A stretch of 64,000 nucleotides of DNA from Pithys albifrons albifrons. Lineage: Eukaryota; Chordata; Aves; Passeriformes; Thamnophilidae. Below the pieces are notes generated by a model, which did not search any database, had not been told where the DNA came from, and saw only the letters and a program-made list of their open reading frames with translations. Below, piece after piece: positions 19,462 through 31,903 of the stretch. Each line of letters starts with the position of its first letter. The first letter of the stretch is position 1. The DNA lies in assembly GCF_047495875.1 (NCBI RefSeq), contig NC_092497.1, positions 2,812,937-2,876,936 on the forward strand, in the 5' to 3' direction. A program made the position numbers and the translations under genes.

Positions 19462-19873
19462 ATGAAAGAAAAGACTGAGAAGAACAATATGGAAGAGGAG
19501 GAAGAGGAGGAGGAAGAGGAAGAGGAGGTAGTGGAAGAGGTAGCTGAGGAAGATGAGGAAGATGAAAGCCAGGAGAAAAAACCAAAGAAGAAATCAAAGT
19601 CTGAGGACTCTGAGCTTAATGAGGAAGTGAAGAAAAAGAAAAAGAAAAAGAAAAAGCACAGAGAGTATAGCAGTGAGGATGAAGATGACTATGAGCGCAG
19701 AAAGAAAAAGAAGAAAAAAGGCAAAAAAAGCAAAGAAAAGAAGAAGAAAAAAGGTGACAAGTCCAAGAAAGGAAAGATTGATGAGAATTTTTTGGAGATG
19801 TATGAAAAGGAGCTTCGGGACTATCATTCGGACTCCTCCAATGCAACAGAAGACGAGTACAACAAAAAAAAAG
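19462..19873 (+). CDS. LOXHD1: LOXHD1, first recognised coding exon
   Basis: LOXHD1 (lipoxygenase homology domains 1) is a multi-PLAT-domain protein of hair-cell stereocilia, and mutations in it cause deafness. This exon gives 137 codons plus one base. The ATG at 19462 is the first in an open frame; a second in-frame ATG is at 19489. The product is a glutamate run (residues about 11-32), then Lys-rich blocks alternating with acidic stretches, then the segment DENFLEMYEKELRDYHSD, which resembles the N-terminal tail of mammalian LOXHD1 before its first PLAT domain. The exon ends AAG|GTCAGT after codon phase 1, and the leftover G joins exon 2 to make Val. The charged part is much longer than the short human N-terminus as I recall it. 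The exact start and any upstream coding exon are uncertain. Confidence 0.8.
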
Positions 19874-20440
19874 GTCAGTTCCATCCTTTCTCATTTCTCC
19901 TCCTCAGCAGACACTGTTGGCACCTGCAGATGCCCTTGTTGGGATCCTTCCTGGGGTGCAGGCACTAGTTATTCCTATGCAGGGGTTATTTCTAATTCAA
20001 TAAGAATTTTATGTATATGAGGTGTCACAGACAGATTGAGTCTGTAGAAGCTTCTCAGTTTATGAGACCACTTTGCCATGTGTGTGGTGCTGCTGTAACT
20101 ACATTCTCCTAATTAATATTTGCATTGTGGGGCTGTTCAGAAGCTGCAATCAGCAGGCTCACCCTGTATAAGCAGGATCCATAGTAAAGGTGCACAGTCC
20201 TACTCAAGTGGGTGCACACCAGAGATTTTGGCAACCAGATGGCCAGGCAGTGGAACATGGGACTGATGTAAAGGCAGGAGGTTCAGCACACTGAATCTCT
20301 GGCTGTTTTAACTAACCAAATAGGCTGGGAAAATACTAACAGTTGCCTCTGCACCTTAATACTGTGCCCCTACAATAAATAGTCCACTTGGTTTACACAT
20401 GGACAGTACTTAGTTCAATGCATGTTGAGCAGTGCTTCAA

Positions 20441-20654
20441 GTTGGAGGAGGTTTGGATGGGATATTAGGAAAAAATTCTGCATGGAAAGGGCTGTCCTGC
20501 CCTGGCACAAGCTGCTCAGGGCAGTAGTTAAGTCCCCATCCCTGGAGGGATATAAAATCAGTATGGATGTGGCCTAGGCAGTGCTGGGAAAGGGTTGGAC
20601 TATATGTTCTCGGAGGGCTTTCCCAAACTAAAAGATGCTTTGATTCTATGATTT
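20441..20654 (+). repeat. CR1 LINE 3' fragment (divergent subfamily)
   Basis: A sense CR1 with the 'ggatattaggaaaaaattct' and 'tccccatccctggaggga' modules, and 'gggttggactatatgttct' near the end before 'ttgattctatgattt'. The wording differs from the commonest copies here and matches the subfamily also seen at 23552 and 53964. Confidence 0.82.
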
Positions 20655-20835
20655 AAGGTTTTAGATGATGCACTGAGTTTCATTAGAATACCACAGTGTA
20701 GCTCTGTGATCAAAAGAAAAAGCCCTGGACAACTAGAAGGATCCTCCCAAGCATAGAGAAGTTACCTTCTCATGAGAGAGGTGGGCAGCAAAGAGGTAAT
20801 GGATGCTGACGGATGGTACCAGCAACTGTCCAACT

Positions 20836-20985
20836 GGATCTTGGCATGACTGTGGCAAGACACTTAACCTCTCAGCACTGTGGTTTCCCCATCAGCTAAT
20901 TAGAGTAGTAGCACATCTGGGATGTGGCAAGTGGGAGAACCAAGTCTAAGGAATAGTATAAAGCACTTCACACTTGTGGTGTGGC
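20836..20985 (+). repeat. MIR-like SINE fossil
   Basis: The stretch 'caagacacttaacctctcag', followed by 'tggtttccccatcagctaa' and, about 70 bases on, 'ataaagcacttcacac', follows the order of the MIR core and 3' part. MIR-type SINEs predate the split of mammals and birds, so a decayed copy is plausible. Identity is low and the assignment is by eye. Confidence 0.5.
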
Positions 20986-21277
20986 TTTGAGTTGACTATA
21001 ACTGGTGGGTTTTCTGTGATGGTGCCATATGAGTGTACTGAGAAAGAAACATGATTCAGTGACCCTGACACAGAGAAGTGAGTTCCTCACATATATGCTG
21101 TATTGAGGCCATGCACAAAACCTACTTTATTTGTGATGGCTTTTTAGGGGAAGAGCAGATCTCTCATCCCATACTACATTTTTTATACTTGAGGGATAAT
21201 AATTTGCACTTTTCACAGACTGAAGTTTCAGCAAATATTTCTAGTAATCTCTTCATGGTCTTCTGATACTATATACT

Positions 21278-21493
21278 GGGAAGAAATTCTTATCTGTGAG
21301 TGTGGTGAGGCCCTAGCACAGGTAGGGCAGAGAAGCTGTGGCTGCCCCATCCCTGGAAGTGTCCAAGGCCAGGGTGGACGGGGCTTGGAGCAACCTGGGC
21401 TAGTGGAAAGTAGCCCTGTCCATAGCAAGAGGTGGAATGGGATGATTTTTAAGATCCTTTCCAACCCAAACCATCCTGTGATTCTCTGATTCT
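21278..21493 (+). repeat. CR1 LINE 3' fragment
   Basis: Sense CR1 from 'gggaagaaattcttatctg' through 'cccatccctggaagtgtcc' and 'ggacggggcttggagcaac' to 'tgtgattctctgattct'. Little diverged, so among the younger copies here. Confidence 0.9.
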
Positions 21494-22632
21494 GCTTAGT
21501 TGCGAACAAGTTCTGCAGGGAAGCTGATAGCTTGAGGTTGAAATACTGTGAAATTAATTATTTCCTATCAGAAATTTAAAACTTTGATCCAAAACCTGTA
21601 AGAGTTATTCCTGTTGTTTCCCAGGATCGCCAAGAGATTTGTCATGTGGGCAAAAGCCTACAGGGTGAACCACTGGTTGCTCCCTTGGATCATGGACTCT
21701 CCTTGTGGAGCTGTGTCTCAGCACCCTCAGTTTTCAGATATTCATGGAAGCAAGTGCACATGTGTGTGAGGGAAGAAACAGAGGGAAAGGGAGAGAAGGA
21801 TGTTGAGTAGGACATGCACAATCGATGAGCCACTGATGTTTCCCAGCAGGGAAATCCTGCCACTATGCCGTTTGGCAGCAAAAAGCAGAAGCTCAAGAGC
21901 AAACTGCCCTATCCCCTTGCTTGAGTTTCAACTATTCCCTTTGCTGTGTATCATGCTTCTGCTCTTACTATTTTGAGTCAAACCAGCAGATTTTTTGTGT
22001 GACTTATTTGGAGGCCACTGCTGCTTTCTCCCAAGGGACCATTGAGTGAAATGACTGTTTCTGGCCAGGCTTTGGAGAATAATGTAACCTCCCAAAAGCC
22101 TTGTAGAAGCTTTGGGGATGTCAGCTGCCTCTGCAACTGGTGAATATTCAGTAGAGGTGTATTTCAGTCCACAAACTGTGATTCTTTTTGCTGTAAAAAA
22201 GAAAAGAGAGGTGTTATAAATGTTTTATAAGCAGGGAGTCAGTGGTGCCTGTGTCATCTGATGTCCTCTTTATCTTACTGTATTAGCAAACAGGAAAAGG
22301 GATCCCCCCATCACATTCAATCGATGACTGAGCAACAAGGCAAATCCGGCTCCTAGAGAGAGGAAAACAAAAGATATCAAGTGACTGGGTGATACAGTAT
22401 CTGAGAAAATTAAAGCAGAGATAGCAGGCATTTTTAACTAAGTTGCAGCTGTTGTCCATTCCTGTGATCCTGGTGTTAATGAGATTAGTTATTTATTAAT
22501 AAGTGTTTGCAAAGTTACTTATACAGTACAGCAAGGAAAGCTACAGAGAGACCTTATTGTGGGCTTTCAATATTTACAGGGAGCTTAAAAGAAAGATGTA
22601 GAGAGAGTTTTTACCAAGGTCTTTACGTGATA

Positions 22633-22880
22633 AGGGACAATGACTTTAAACTCAGAGGGTAAATTTGATTGGACATAAGGGAGAAATTCTTGTCTGTGAG
22701 GGTGATCAAGTCCTGGCACAGGTTGCCCAGAGAAGTGGTGGCTGCCCCTGGAATTGTGCAAGGCCAGGGTGGACAGGGCTTGGAAGAACCTGGGCTAGTG
22801 GAAGGTGGCCCTGTCCATAGCAGGGGATGGAATGAGATGATCTTTAAGGTCCCTTCCAACGCAAACCATCCTGCAGTCTT
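22633..22880 (+). repeat. CR1 LINE 3' fragment
   Basis: Sense CR1 starting in the 'gggacaatgactttaaactc' module, through 'gggagaaattcttgtctg' and 'gggcttggaagaacctgg', to 'ttccaacgcaaaccatcctg'. The terminal octamer repeat is eroded. Confidence 0.9.
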
Positions 22881-23551
22881 GAGCTGCAAATAATAGAGCA
22901 CAGCATACATTCAATCAGTGGAATGAGTGGATTTAAAGTGTAGCAGATATCCAGAAAATGTTCACACAGCAACCTGGCTGCTCAAAACACCATTAAAGCT
23001 TCTAGAGGTGCTAAATACTTCAGGTTCAGAATGGATGTCTTATAACTGAATTCAACCCTTTGCAGGAACTTCACTCTTTCTTTTTTCCATGGCTTTCTCT
23101 TCATGTCTCAGATCTTGCGGGTGATTGGGAAAAGTGAGACTGGCTTGATTGTTTATCCTTCTGCTCAGGTCTGAGGTCACAGAATCATGAAGAAAGGATA
23201 TCCAGCCATGGATATCTCTGTGTTGGTAGGAAGAAAGAAAATGTTTCCTTTTTCAACTTGCTTTTATGCCTTTAAATGGGTCTTCCCTCTGGTTGAATTT
23301 GGAGCTGCCACCTTGGTGACTCCAGCCCCAGACATGCACAGGCTGTGGTAGATGGTAGGATATTCTCTCCTGTCCTGTGTCACAGCAAAATATTGACTCA
23401 GGAGATGTTCAAGCTTCCCTCTGATGTAGCTCACATACAAGCATATCTCATTTCAGAGGAACACAATCTTCTTTTTTGTGGTCCTATCAATGATATTTTT
23501 TTTCTTTTTATCCCTCTTTTTTTTTCCTACCAAGTTTCAGGTATGGATATT

Positions 23552-23703
23552 ATCCACCCAGGGAAGTGGTGTAATTACTGTCTCTGGAAGTGTTCAAAAA
23601 CTGTGTAGATGTGGCACCTGGGGACATGGTTAGTGGTGGTTTGACCATACTGGACTAGATGATCTTAGAAGGCTTTTCTAACCTAAATGTTTCTGTGTCT
23701 CTG
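23552..23703 (+). repeat. CR1 LINE 3' fragment
   Basis: Sense CR1 tail: 'cccagggaagtggtg', 'ctctggaagtgttcaaaaac', 'gtggcacctggggacatgg', 'actagatgatcttagaagg' and 'ctaacctaaatg'. Older subfamily, short remnant. Confidence 0.83.
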
Positions 23704-24448
23704 TGCAACACTGCTGGTTTGTCCCTCTTGCACAGTGGTCTTAGCAGTGCTGATTGATCACAAAGTGAAGAAAGCTACTCAAGAAACGCATGTTTTTGTT
23801 AACACATTGCCTCAAATGCTGATGGAAGGGGAAAAGACCCACTGTTGATTTGTAAATAGATATACAAGCTGCTCATAGGTACTTTTGATGTGTTCTGTAT
23901 TTATCATATCATGTTCCTTTAGTGACTGCAGCAACAGAGAAAGCATTCAGGACACGCTGAGTTTACTGCTAAGTTCTGTTTAATGTAATTTAGCAGCAGA
24001 GTGGAGGAGGAGGAGAGCAAGTGCTGTGTGGTCACCAGCTCTTTCCCTGTGCTCTATACAGAACTGCAGAGAGGTCTCTCATACTTTTATGATAGATCAT
24101 CATCAGTTGTGAAATTACCTCATCTGTGCTCTGCACCCTCTGATCTTCCCCAGATGAGGCTTTGATTATTAAGATAGAATTTTTTCTCCTTGCTGCTACA
24201 ATGAACTTTGGTTTTAAGCATAAAACATTTGGAAGAGAGTTTTGTGCCAGTGGCAATTTTATGTCTTGTGATCCAGTGGGAGATAGAAACCATACAACTG
24301 AGAGAAGGTGATGCTGAACCCTCCTTGGAGCTGTGGTGGATCTTGCCTGCTTCCCTCTCAGCATTTTCCATATCTGCAATTGACCACATGAAACATGAAT
24401 TTTGAAAGGTTTAGGTAATTTTTAGAGTTTATTAGGTGAGTGTACAAG

Positions 24449-24814
24449 CCTGGAAAAGAGAAGGCTCTGGGTCACCTGACAGGGGCCTCCAAGTACCTGA
24501 AGGGAGCTACAAGAAAGATGAAGGACTATTTACAAGAGAATATAATGACAGGACAAAGGGGAATGGCTTCAAACTCAAAGAGTAGGTTTAGATTAGATAT
24601 TAGGAAGAAATTCTTTACTGTGAGGGTGGTGAGGCCCTGTCACAGGCTGCCCAGAGAAGCTGTGGCTGTCCCATCCCTGCGAGTGTTCCAGGCGAGGCTG
24701 GATGGGGCTTGGAGCAAGCTGGGATAGTGGAAGGTGTCCCTGCCCACGGCAGGGGGTAGGAACTACGTGGTCTTTAAGGTCCTTTCCAATACAGGCCATT
24801 CTATAATTCTATGA
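24449..24814 (+). repeat. CR1 LINE 3' fragment (longer, with 3' coding remnant)
   Basis: A sense CR1 of about 366 bases. It begins in the degenerate end of the coding region ('cctggaaaagagaaggctct', 'ccaagtacctgaagggagc') and runs through the 'agattagatattaggaag' module to a clean 'cattctataattctatga' terminus. Confidence 0.92.
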
Positions 24815-27662
24815 ACTACCACCTTGTGTGGCAGAACAGGCCCATAAACATTAGCTGTGATACTAAGTGTTGATTAGTTTCAGGAGCACTTGCTAATATT
24901 TTTATGTAGTCATCAAAATCTCTGTGCCTGGCTATTAGACACTCCCCCCACCATATAGCTGTGTAGTCCCCAGGAGGTGTTATGCTGAAACTGGGCCTTA
25001 CAAATTGGAAATGAATTATTAAAATGCTGAGGATGAGGCTTTGCAAGGAATCCCAGCAGCTCTTCATTGTCCATTATCAGCCATCAACCTGCAGCAGGGC
25101 TGCCATTTGTCATTGGCATGGAAAATCAGTATCATAAAGCCATGAGTGCAAATAAATGTTTTGGAGCAAGCTCTTGCTGTATCTAAAGGTTTAGGCCCTT
25201 TCAGTTGTCATTTTCTTTTTGCAAGTATGTGTTTAACAAGTGCAGGCACAGAGCTGGGGGGGAGTGAGCACTTGTGTACCCCCACCACTCCCCCTCTGCC
25301 CAGGCAGGACCCTGCATCCCCAAGCATATGCAGAATTCATTCTTGTTAGGCACACATGATCCATTTGGGATGGCTCAGTCCAGCTGGCAGCACCAAAAAC
25401 AGCATAGAGGAACAGCTGCAGGTGCCAGGCTGCCAAAGGCACGGCACAGCTGATGCCTGTAAAACCTACACCCAAGAGCAGGAGCTGCAGCTTTCCAGCA
25501 TTGCTGCTCTTCTCCACACCCAAAATACTCAAATCTGAACGGAATGGCAAGTTTAGTTTTATACACTCAGTTTTGTATCCTTAATTGCCTGTGGCTACGT
25601 TTAGATTGAATGTTTGGGTTTGGACTTTAACAGAAAATATCTTTGAGAACCTGAGGACAAACTGAACAAGATTTCACTGGGAAGCAGATGTTAAATGCAG
25701 ATCAATATATTCAATTCTAGCTGTATTCCCCTCAACTCATGTATCCCATCAGCCTGGATTCAATTATCTGTAGCATCCAAGGTGTCCTCTCTGAGGAAGG
25801 TGACCTTTAGAGGATCCAGGACTAGAATTTAGTCATCCTGGAATAATTAAAAATGATCTGGAGATTTTTCTTTCCCTTTTCAGTTTTAATTTTTCCTTCT
25901 TTCCTTTTCCTTTTTCTCTTTTTCCTTTACCCTTTCCTCCCTTAAGAAACTAATCAAGATTCCTGTGTCTTTAGAACATCCAAACTCTGTCTGCACAGTT
26001 CTTCGTTCTCTGGTTTTAGAAAGAGAATTGAGGAGCTGCCTTTGCTCACAGGTACAGCAGTTGCCTCCATGGGTGCACCAAATTCCCAGTTTCAGGACTG
26101 CACTGATATTTTAAGGATCATTAGTTTTGTTCCCACTTATACTTTGTTAAATATACATCTTCCAGGCCCTCTGTGAAGCTGTTTATCATCCTGTCCCTGG
26201 GAATTTGGACTAGTAACTGAATACCTTTCCATTAAAACAGCAAAATTGCCTCAATCTGGATAGAAAGTCTGGGCAGAAAATAGTACTGGGCTGTAAGTGA
26301 CTAAGAACAGAGCAGGGCAAACCAGTATTTTATTCCTCTTTAGGTCAATCCCACAGTCTTAGGTGAGATGGTTTCTTCATCTGAATAGCAAAGTGGAGAC
26401 TTTTGATGGGTTTGGTGTCAAGACTGGTCCTGGAATGCAGTGATTTACTGGGGGGTTCTATTTCAGCTCTCCAGGATGTGCAACCAGCATGTGACTTCCA
26501 GATTCCCAATGTATTTTTGTCTGGTCAAGGCCTCTTCTTGTCTGGCTATCACTGCTTCAAGAAATATTTATTCTCAATGCCTTGTGGGTGCAGATAGTAC
26601 CCCAGGCATGGTCAGAGGGAGTTTTCTTCCTTGCAGGACACTGCTGTGTGACACAATGACACAAATACCTGAGTGGAAACACTTAAAGACTGAAAATAAT
26701 AATAATTGTGGCTTTCGTTGATGGATTTACATCTACTCCAAGACACACTGGACACATAGCACAAAATAGTTGTGTGTTGTTGCTGTAATTGAATGTGGCT
26801 GTTGGAAAATAAGTTTTTTGACTCTTCACCCTCTGATGTTCAGATCTGTTGCATTTATCAGCATCAGTTTAGTGTTCTCCATTTCATATCTATATCACAG
26901 TAGTGTCTCATTTAGACTTGCTCTGTGAACTGTAAGTGCTAATTAGGACATATTTGTAAAGAAGGCAGAGGTAGGACACGGATGCCTTAAAGTTCATAAG
27001 TATACAGATTTTAATGCAGCTTTTAGCACTTTTCTGTGGTAATTTAGGATAGAGCTTTCAACTAAATGCCTTTGTAGCAAATTCCAAAATGTTGTTTATG
27101 TTTCCTTCTCAAGGACTTCAGTAGACAGAGATTTTTTTAGCAAGCAGCTAGTCTGAAGAGAGTGTACTAGAACAAGATCTATCCAACATTCCTTGATATG
27201 CCCCAGTCAAAACTATTCAGAAGGCCAAGAGACCTTGAAATAATTCCAAATAGGACAGAAGATACTGAGGAAGGTGGAGATACGGGGTCATTGTGACTGT
27301 TGACTCAGTTTCAGGGAGGCATGCCTGAAGGAGGACCAGGGGGGCAGAGAATTTTAGACCTGGGTTTATCCCCATGAGGTAATAGTTAGATATTATAATT
27401 AGAAGATACTGTAAGTTTGTAAAACCTGTGTGTATATGTGCATATGCCATCTTTGTGCACCTAAGGTGTCTTATTAAAGAGCTGGGTGTTTTACCTTTCT
27501 ATATGAACACAGTCTAGAGAATTATTTCTCTGATTTTAGGCAACAAGATGGGAAGCTTATATCAATTATTTTTATTTATTTATTAATTCTTTTTTTTAAG
27601 GTGATATTTGGAGAGTAATAACTGGATGTCATGAAAGCTTAAATTGAGGAGTTATGGTTAAT

Positions 27663-27800
27663 TCATAGAATCTTAGAATGGTTTGTGTTGGAAAGGACCT
27701 TAGACATCACATAGTTCCAACTCCCTGCCATGAACAGAGGCACCTTTCACTAGAGCAGGTTACTTCAAACCCATCCAACCTAATTCAACCCATCCAACCT
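27663..27800 (-). repeat. CR1 LINE 3' fragment
   Basis: Reverse-complement CR1 starting 'tcatagaatcttagaatgg' and 'gtgttggaaaggaccttag', through 'actccctgccatgaacag'. Past about 27760 a 'cccatccaacctaat' motif is repeated locally, a small tandem duplication at the truncated end. Confidence 0.85.
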
Positions 27801-28422
27801 AATGACATCTAACAATGCACATGTACACATAAGAAACACACATAACTTATATTTGTAACAAGCTTCTGACAGGCATCAACCTGACACAATTAGAAATCAG
27901 CTCCCAGGACCAAAACATGCTGGTTCCTCCTTGGAGAGCTGCCAAGGGCACAGAGTCACCCTCCAGCTTGCAGCTGGTGTGTCTGCTGTGAGGTGGCTGT
28001 CCCTACTCATGCTATCATCCAGTCCTCACCTGCTGGTGGCTTTGCCAGCTGTTGACTCAGTGGCTTTGCCAGCTGTTCTCCCCTAACAAATTCCTGCTGG
28101 ACTCACTGCCTCAGGCAGAGTAGTTTTGAAACATGTTATCACCGGTGTGTTTTCCTCTGTGAAAACAACTTAGCCTTTCCCTGGGAAAAAACTGTGAGGA
28201 TTGTCTTGTCTTGCTTACGTCAGGAAACACCCAGCATCCAACTGCTGCAGTGCCTCCAGGCCAAGGATACTGGGTGTATGTATGTAAAAAAAAAAAAAAG
28301 AATCTTTGGTAAAATTGCTCTTCCTCCTGCCTAGGTATTGAGGGTTGGAGCTGGCAGCAGGGAGAGCTTCTTGCTTTTGGTTCTCATGATGCCCAGATGA
28401 CTAGAAAAAGTGGAGTCTGCTG

Positions 28423-28865
28423 ACATAGAATCAAAGAATCACAGAATGGTTTGGGTTGGAAAGGGCCTTAAAGATCATCCTGTTCCAACTCCCTGTCATG
28501 AGCAGGGACACCTTCCACCAGCCCAGGTTGCTCCAAGCCCCATCCAACCTGGCCTTGGACACTTCCAGGGATGGGGCAGCCACAGCTTCTCTGGGCAACT
28601 CATTCCAGGGCCTCACCATTTTCACAGCCAAGAATTCCATCTGAATATCCCATCTAACCCTGACCTCTGTCAGTGTGAAGCCATTCCCCCTTGCCCAGTC
28701 ACTCTGGGCCCTGGTCCAAAGTCACTCCTCAGCATTTTTATAGGCTTCCCTTCAAATACTAGAAGGCTGCAAGTAGGTCACCCCAGAACCTTCTCTCCTC
28801 CAGGATGAACTATCCCAATTCTCCCAGGCTATCCTCATAGGAGAGCTGTTCCATCCCTCTAATCA
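28423..28865 (-). repeat. CR1 LINE 3' fragment (longer)
   Basis: Reverse-complement CR1 of about 440 bases, from 'acatagaatcaaagaatc' through 'gttccaactccctgtcatg', 'ccagggatggggcagccac' and 'ttcccccttgcccagtcac' to the truncated end of the coding tail ('agaaggctgcaagtaggtc', 'cttctctcctccagga'). Confidence 0.92.
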
Positions 28866-29769
28866 CAGACATGACAGACAGCGGGGAATTGCTTCCATGT
28901 GCATTCTGCAGATGTGTTGCTCTACTGCAGACTTTGTTCAGTGCTGCAGATAAAATCAATTCCATATTTTACCTAGACTGCGCTACACTCTTCCCATTGG
29001 ACAGCAGTGCCTAATGTTCCTGTCAATAGTTGTGATTCAGAGACATGCCATGTCCTGGCAGGCCTTTCTTGCCTCCGAAAGATGACAAAAGAAATGGAAC
29101 AGGTTTCTATCGCTAATGTTTCTTTCCCCTGAGGCACAGTGTTTTCCTCCAACACAATCTAAACCTGAGTAACAAAGATGTCAATTTTATTTTAAGCTAA
29201 TTCTACTTTGCTGTTCCAGAAAAGAGTTGGGATGTTTTTTCCTGGTGGTGCTCAGGCAAAGCACTTTTAAGTGATAGCTGGACTACCAGATGAATTGAGT
29301 TTGGCTTCCTACAGTGCACAAGAATGAAGTGTTGATTTTTACAATAGCTGATGAAGTAAAACTAACTCCAAACCACAACTATGCTGCCCATGATAACAGG
29401 CAGGACAGTGCTCAGCTTTGGATTTGTGTTTTAAGAGCTTAATGATGTTTCAGAGCTTAAGATAATGAGCAGGAAGTGTGTACTAGCAGGAAGTTTGCAG
29501 GAAACTTCCCTAATACATGTCTGTGACATCTCAAAACTCAAGATACTATTGATTCTGCAATTCTTTGTATAATCTATGAATAGCAAGATGTATAACAGTG
29601 TGCAACCAGTCCAAATATTTGTGGAAAAAAATCCCTGTCTTTTGCTTTGAATAATTAATTTGGCATCCATGCCAGACTCAAAAGCTGCTTTCCATACAGC
29701 ATACAAAGAGTAAGCAATCTCTCATAATGTGGGAGGCCCAAATCTGCTCACAGTTTGCCGGTACGAATC

Positions 29770-29850
29770 CAAAGCCATTGTGCTCAAGTCAATGGAGTTA
29801 GTCAGGATTTGCTCCAGAGTGAATGAGAGGAGAATTTGACTCATTTTACG
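29770..29850. repeat. Possible ancient amniote repeat fragment
   Basis: 'gctcaagtcaatggagttag' followed by 'caggatttgctccagagtg' resembles a short conserved motif ('agtcaatgggagtt...') that recurs in amniote genomes in old interspersed repeats. I cannot name the family, and the match is short. Confidence 0.25.
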
Positions 29851-30343
29851 TATGACAAGAGATTATTGCCTAAATTGTGGCTCACTAAAAACAAACAGGC
29901 TGTGATTTCAAAGGCCCATCTTCATGGTGGGTAAAGGTTGGTCCTGGTTTAACTGTAACCATAACAAGTATTTAACTGGTATGTTCACATGCACAGAGCA
30001 TCATTTTGGGAAATACAACCCATAGCAGTCAGCACAGGCCCTTAAAAACTTCCAAGTATTTTGCATAAATGTCAAGGCACTCTTCAGGTGCTACAAGACA
30101 AACACACTCCAAAGTGCTTCAGTAGGAGCCAGAGTGATTGGTGCTTTGCATGAATCAACACGAAGTGAATATTGAGAATAATCAGTGAATTCCCAAATGG
30201 AAGTGCAGTGAAGTGCAAACAGCCATTACTGCTTCTGAAGTAAATGCATCCTGTTAAACAGATGCATCCAAAGGCAACTCTGAGAACCATGGCTTCAAAG
30301 CAGTTGGTGTGGATTTGGGTTTATATTCAAGATGAATCAGTGT

Positions 30344-30595
30344 GTCAGGCTGGAACGGACCACAGTGTGTTATATGGCCCCAACTCCCTGCTCAAGCAGG
30401 GCCATTCCACAGCACATGGCTCAGGATTGTATCTAGATGGTTCTGGAATAACTCCAGTGAGGGAGACTCCACATCCTCTCTGGGGAACCCATTCAGCTGC
30501 ATGGGAAAGAAGTTCTTCCTCATGTTCAGGTGGAGCTTCAGGGTGTCAGTTTTCTCCTGTTGCCTCTTGTCCCATTGCTCCATTCTCTGACACCC
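30344..30595 (-). repeat. CR1 LINE 3' fragment (divergent)
   Basis: Reverse-complement CR1 with modules 'ggctggaacggaccacag', 'agggagactccacatcctct', 'ggggaacccattcagctgc' and 'aagaagttcttcctcatgtt', ending in 'ttgcctcttgtcccattgc', a hallmark of several avian CR1 subfamilies. Confidence 0.8.
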
Positions 30596-31785
30596 TCTCT
30601 TCAGAGACCTCTGTCTTCTGCTTTCCCTCTTCCTTACTCAAACTCTTCCATGACTCCTTGCTAGCTTTTCTGTCTCATTCCATCTGCTTAATCATTCTTG
30701 TGGCACAACACTCCTTCCCTTCTCCTACCAAGGCCCATGCTTTCTAGACAACACTTAGCCACCTCCATGAGCTCCAGCTGAATTCTCCATATGATGAATG
30801 TGAGAATAGGAGTTACAGTCACTACAATAATTGGTTCTGAGCAGTCCCATGTTGTTGAAGTCAGGAAAACCTGAATTTATCAGCCAAAGCACTTTTCTGC
30901 CCTGGAGATACTCCTTCCTTATGCAGCCAGGGGAATTTTTCATGCTCTCAGCTAAAGGATCTCAGTCTCCACTTGTCAGTCTCTACAGCTTTACAATAAC
31001 TTTAACAGCCATTTTCAAGCAAGTGTTTCTCCATTGCGTGGAGGAATTTATAGCATCAACTCTTTCTGCAAGGCAGGGAAATGGATGGAAGTTCTTCCAG
31101 AGACGCTGCAATATAACTCAATACCGATTTTATGCTGTCGGTATCTTGCACTTGAAATGACCATTTTTGAATGCTTATTTTCAGCAAAGAATCTAGTCTA
31201 TAATTTCATTTATTGAGCTTGTATATGCCTGAGAAAAGCAGTTAAAGATTTGCAGTTCCTAGTAAGTCAGCCTTGTTTATCATGCTGAAACTTTCACTGG
31301 TTTCTGAAGACTTCGTGCTGGATAGCTGAACAGTGCAGTCAGATGGGGATTCAATATCTACCAGAGGAGATAAGTGAACTAAATTCCACTTGATTGAGAT
31401 AATATTTGGAACAAAAGAGTCTGTATCAGTAACTGTATTAAAGCTTTGTATTGACTCTGCTTGGTCCATTGGGAGAAAAGCAAGATTTGGAGACTGGGCT
31501 GAAAGTCAAGTGTTCTCATATTAACTCTTTAGATTACTGTACCCTGGCCATGTTCTGAGCACTCAGAATAGACTTTGCTTGACCTTGGGGTGGGGTTGTT
31601 TGCCACTTAAAAGCATCTAAATGTAGGTGTCTTTCTGTGAGCAGAGTATCACACAGCAAAATCATGTTCAGACTGGGAGCCACTATTCCCTCTTTTGTTT
31701 GGCCGTTTCTCTCTGAGGCTATTCTGCCCATACATGTGATAAATTCAGGAAACACTGCCAAAAAATGAATTAAGGAGTAGCACAG

Positions 31786-31903
31786 ATCACAGAACGATTT
31801 GGGCTGGAAGGGACTTGTAAGACCATCTAATTCCACCCCTCTGCCATGGGCAGGAACACCTTCCACTGGATGAGGTTGCTCCAAGTTCCGTGGCAGGAGC
31901 ATC
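31786..31903 (-). repeat. CR1 LINE 3' fragment
   Basis: Short reverse-complement CR1: 'atcacagaacgatttgggc', 'ggaagggacttgtaagacc', 'ctgccatgggcaggaacac' and 'tggatgaggttgctccaag', then loss of similarity. Confidence 0.85.

Noticed and set aside
19130..19597. 155-codon - strand frame rich in Leu and Pro across the LOXHD1 exon 1 region
   Set aside because: It is the antisense of purine-rich sequence. The + strand frame is supported by homology, splice phase and continuation into PLAT exons.
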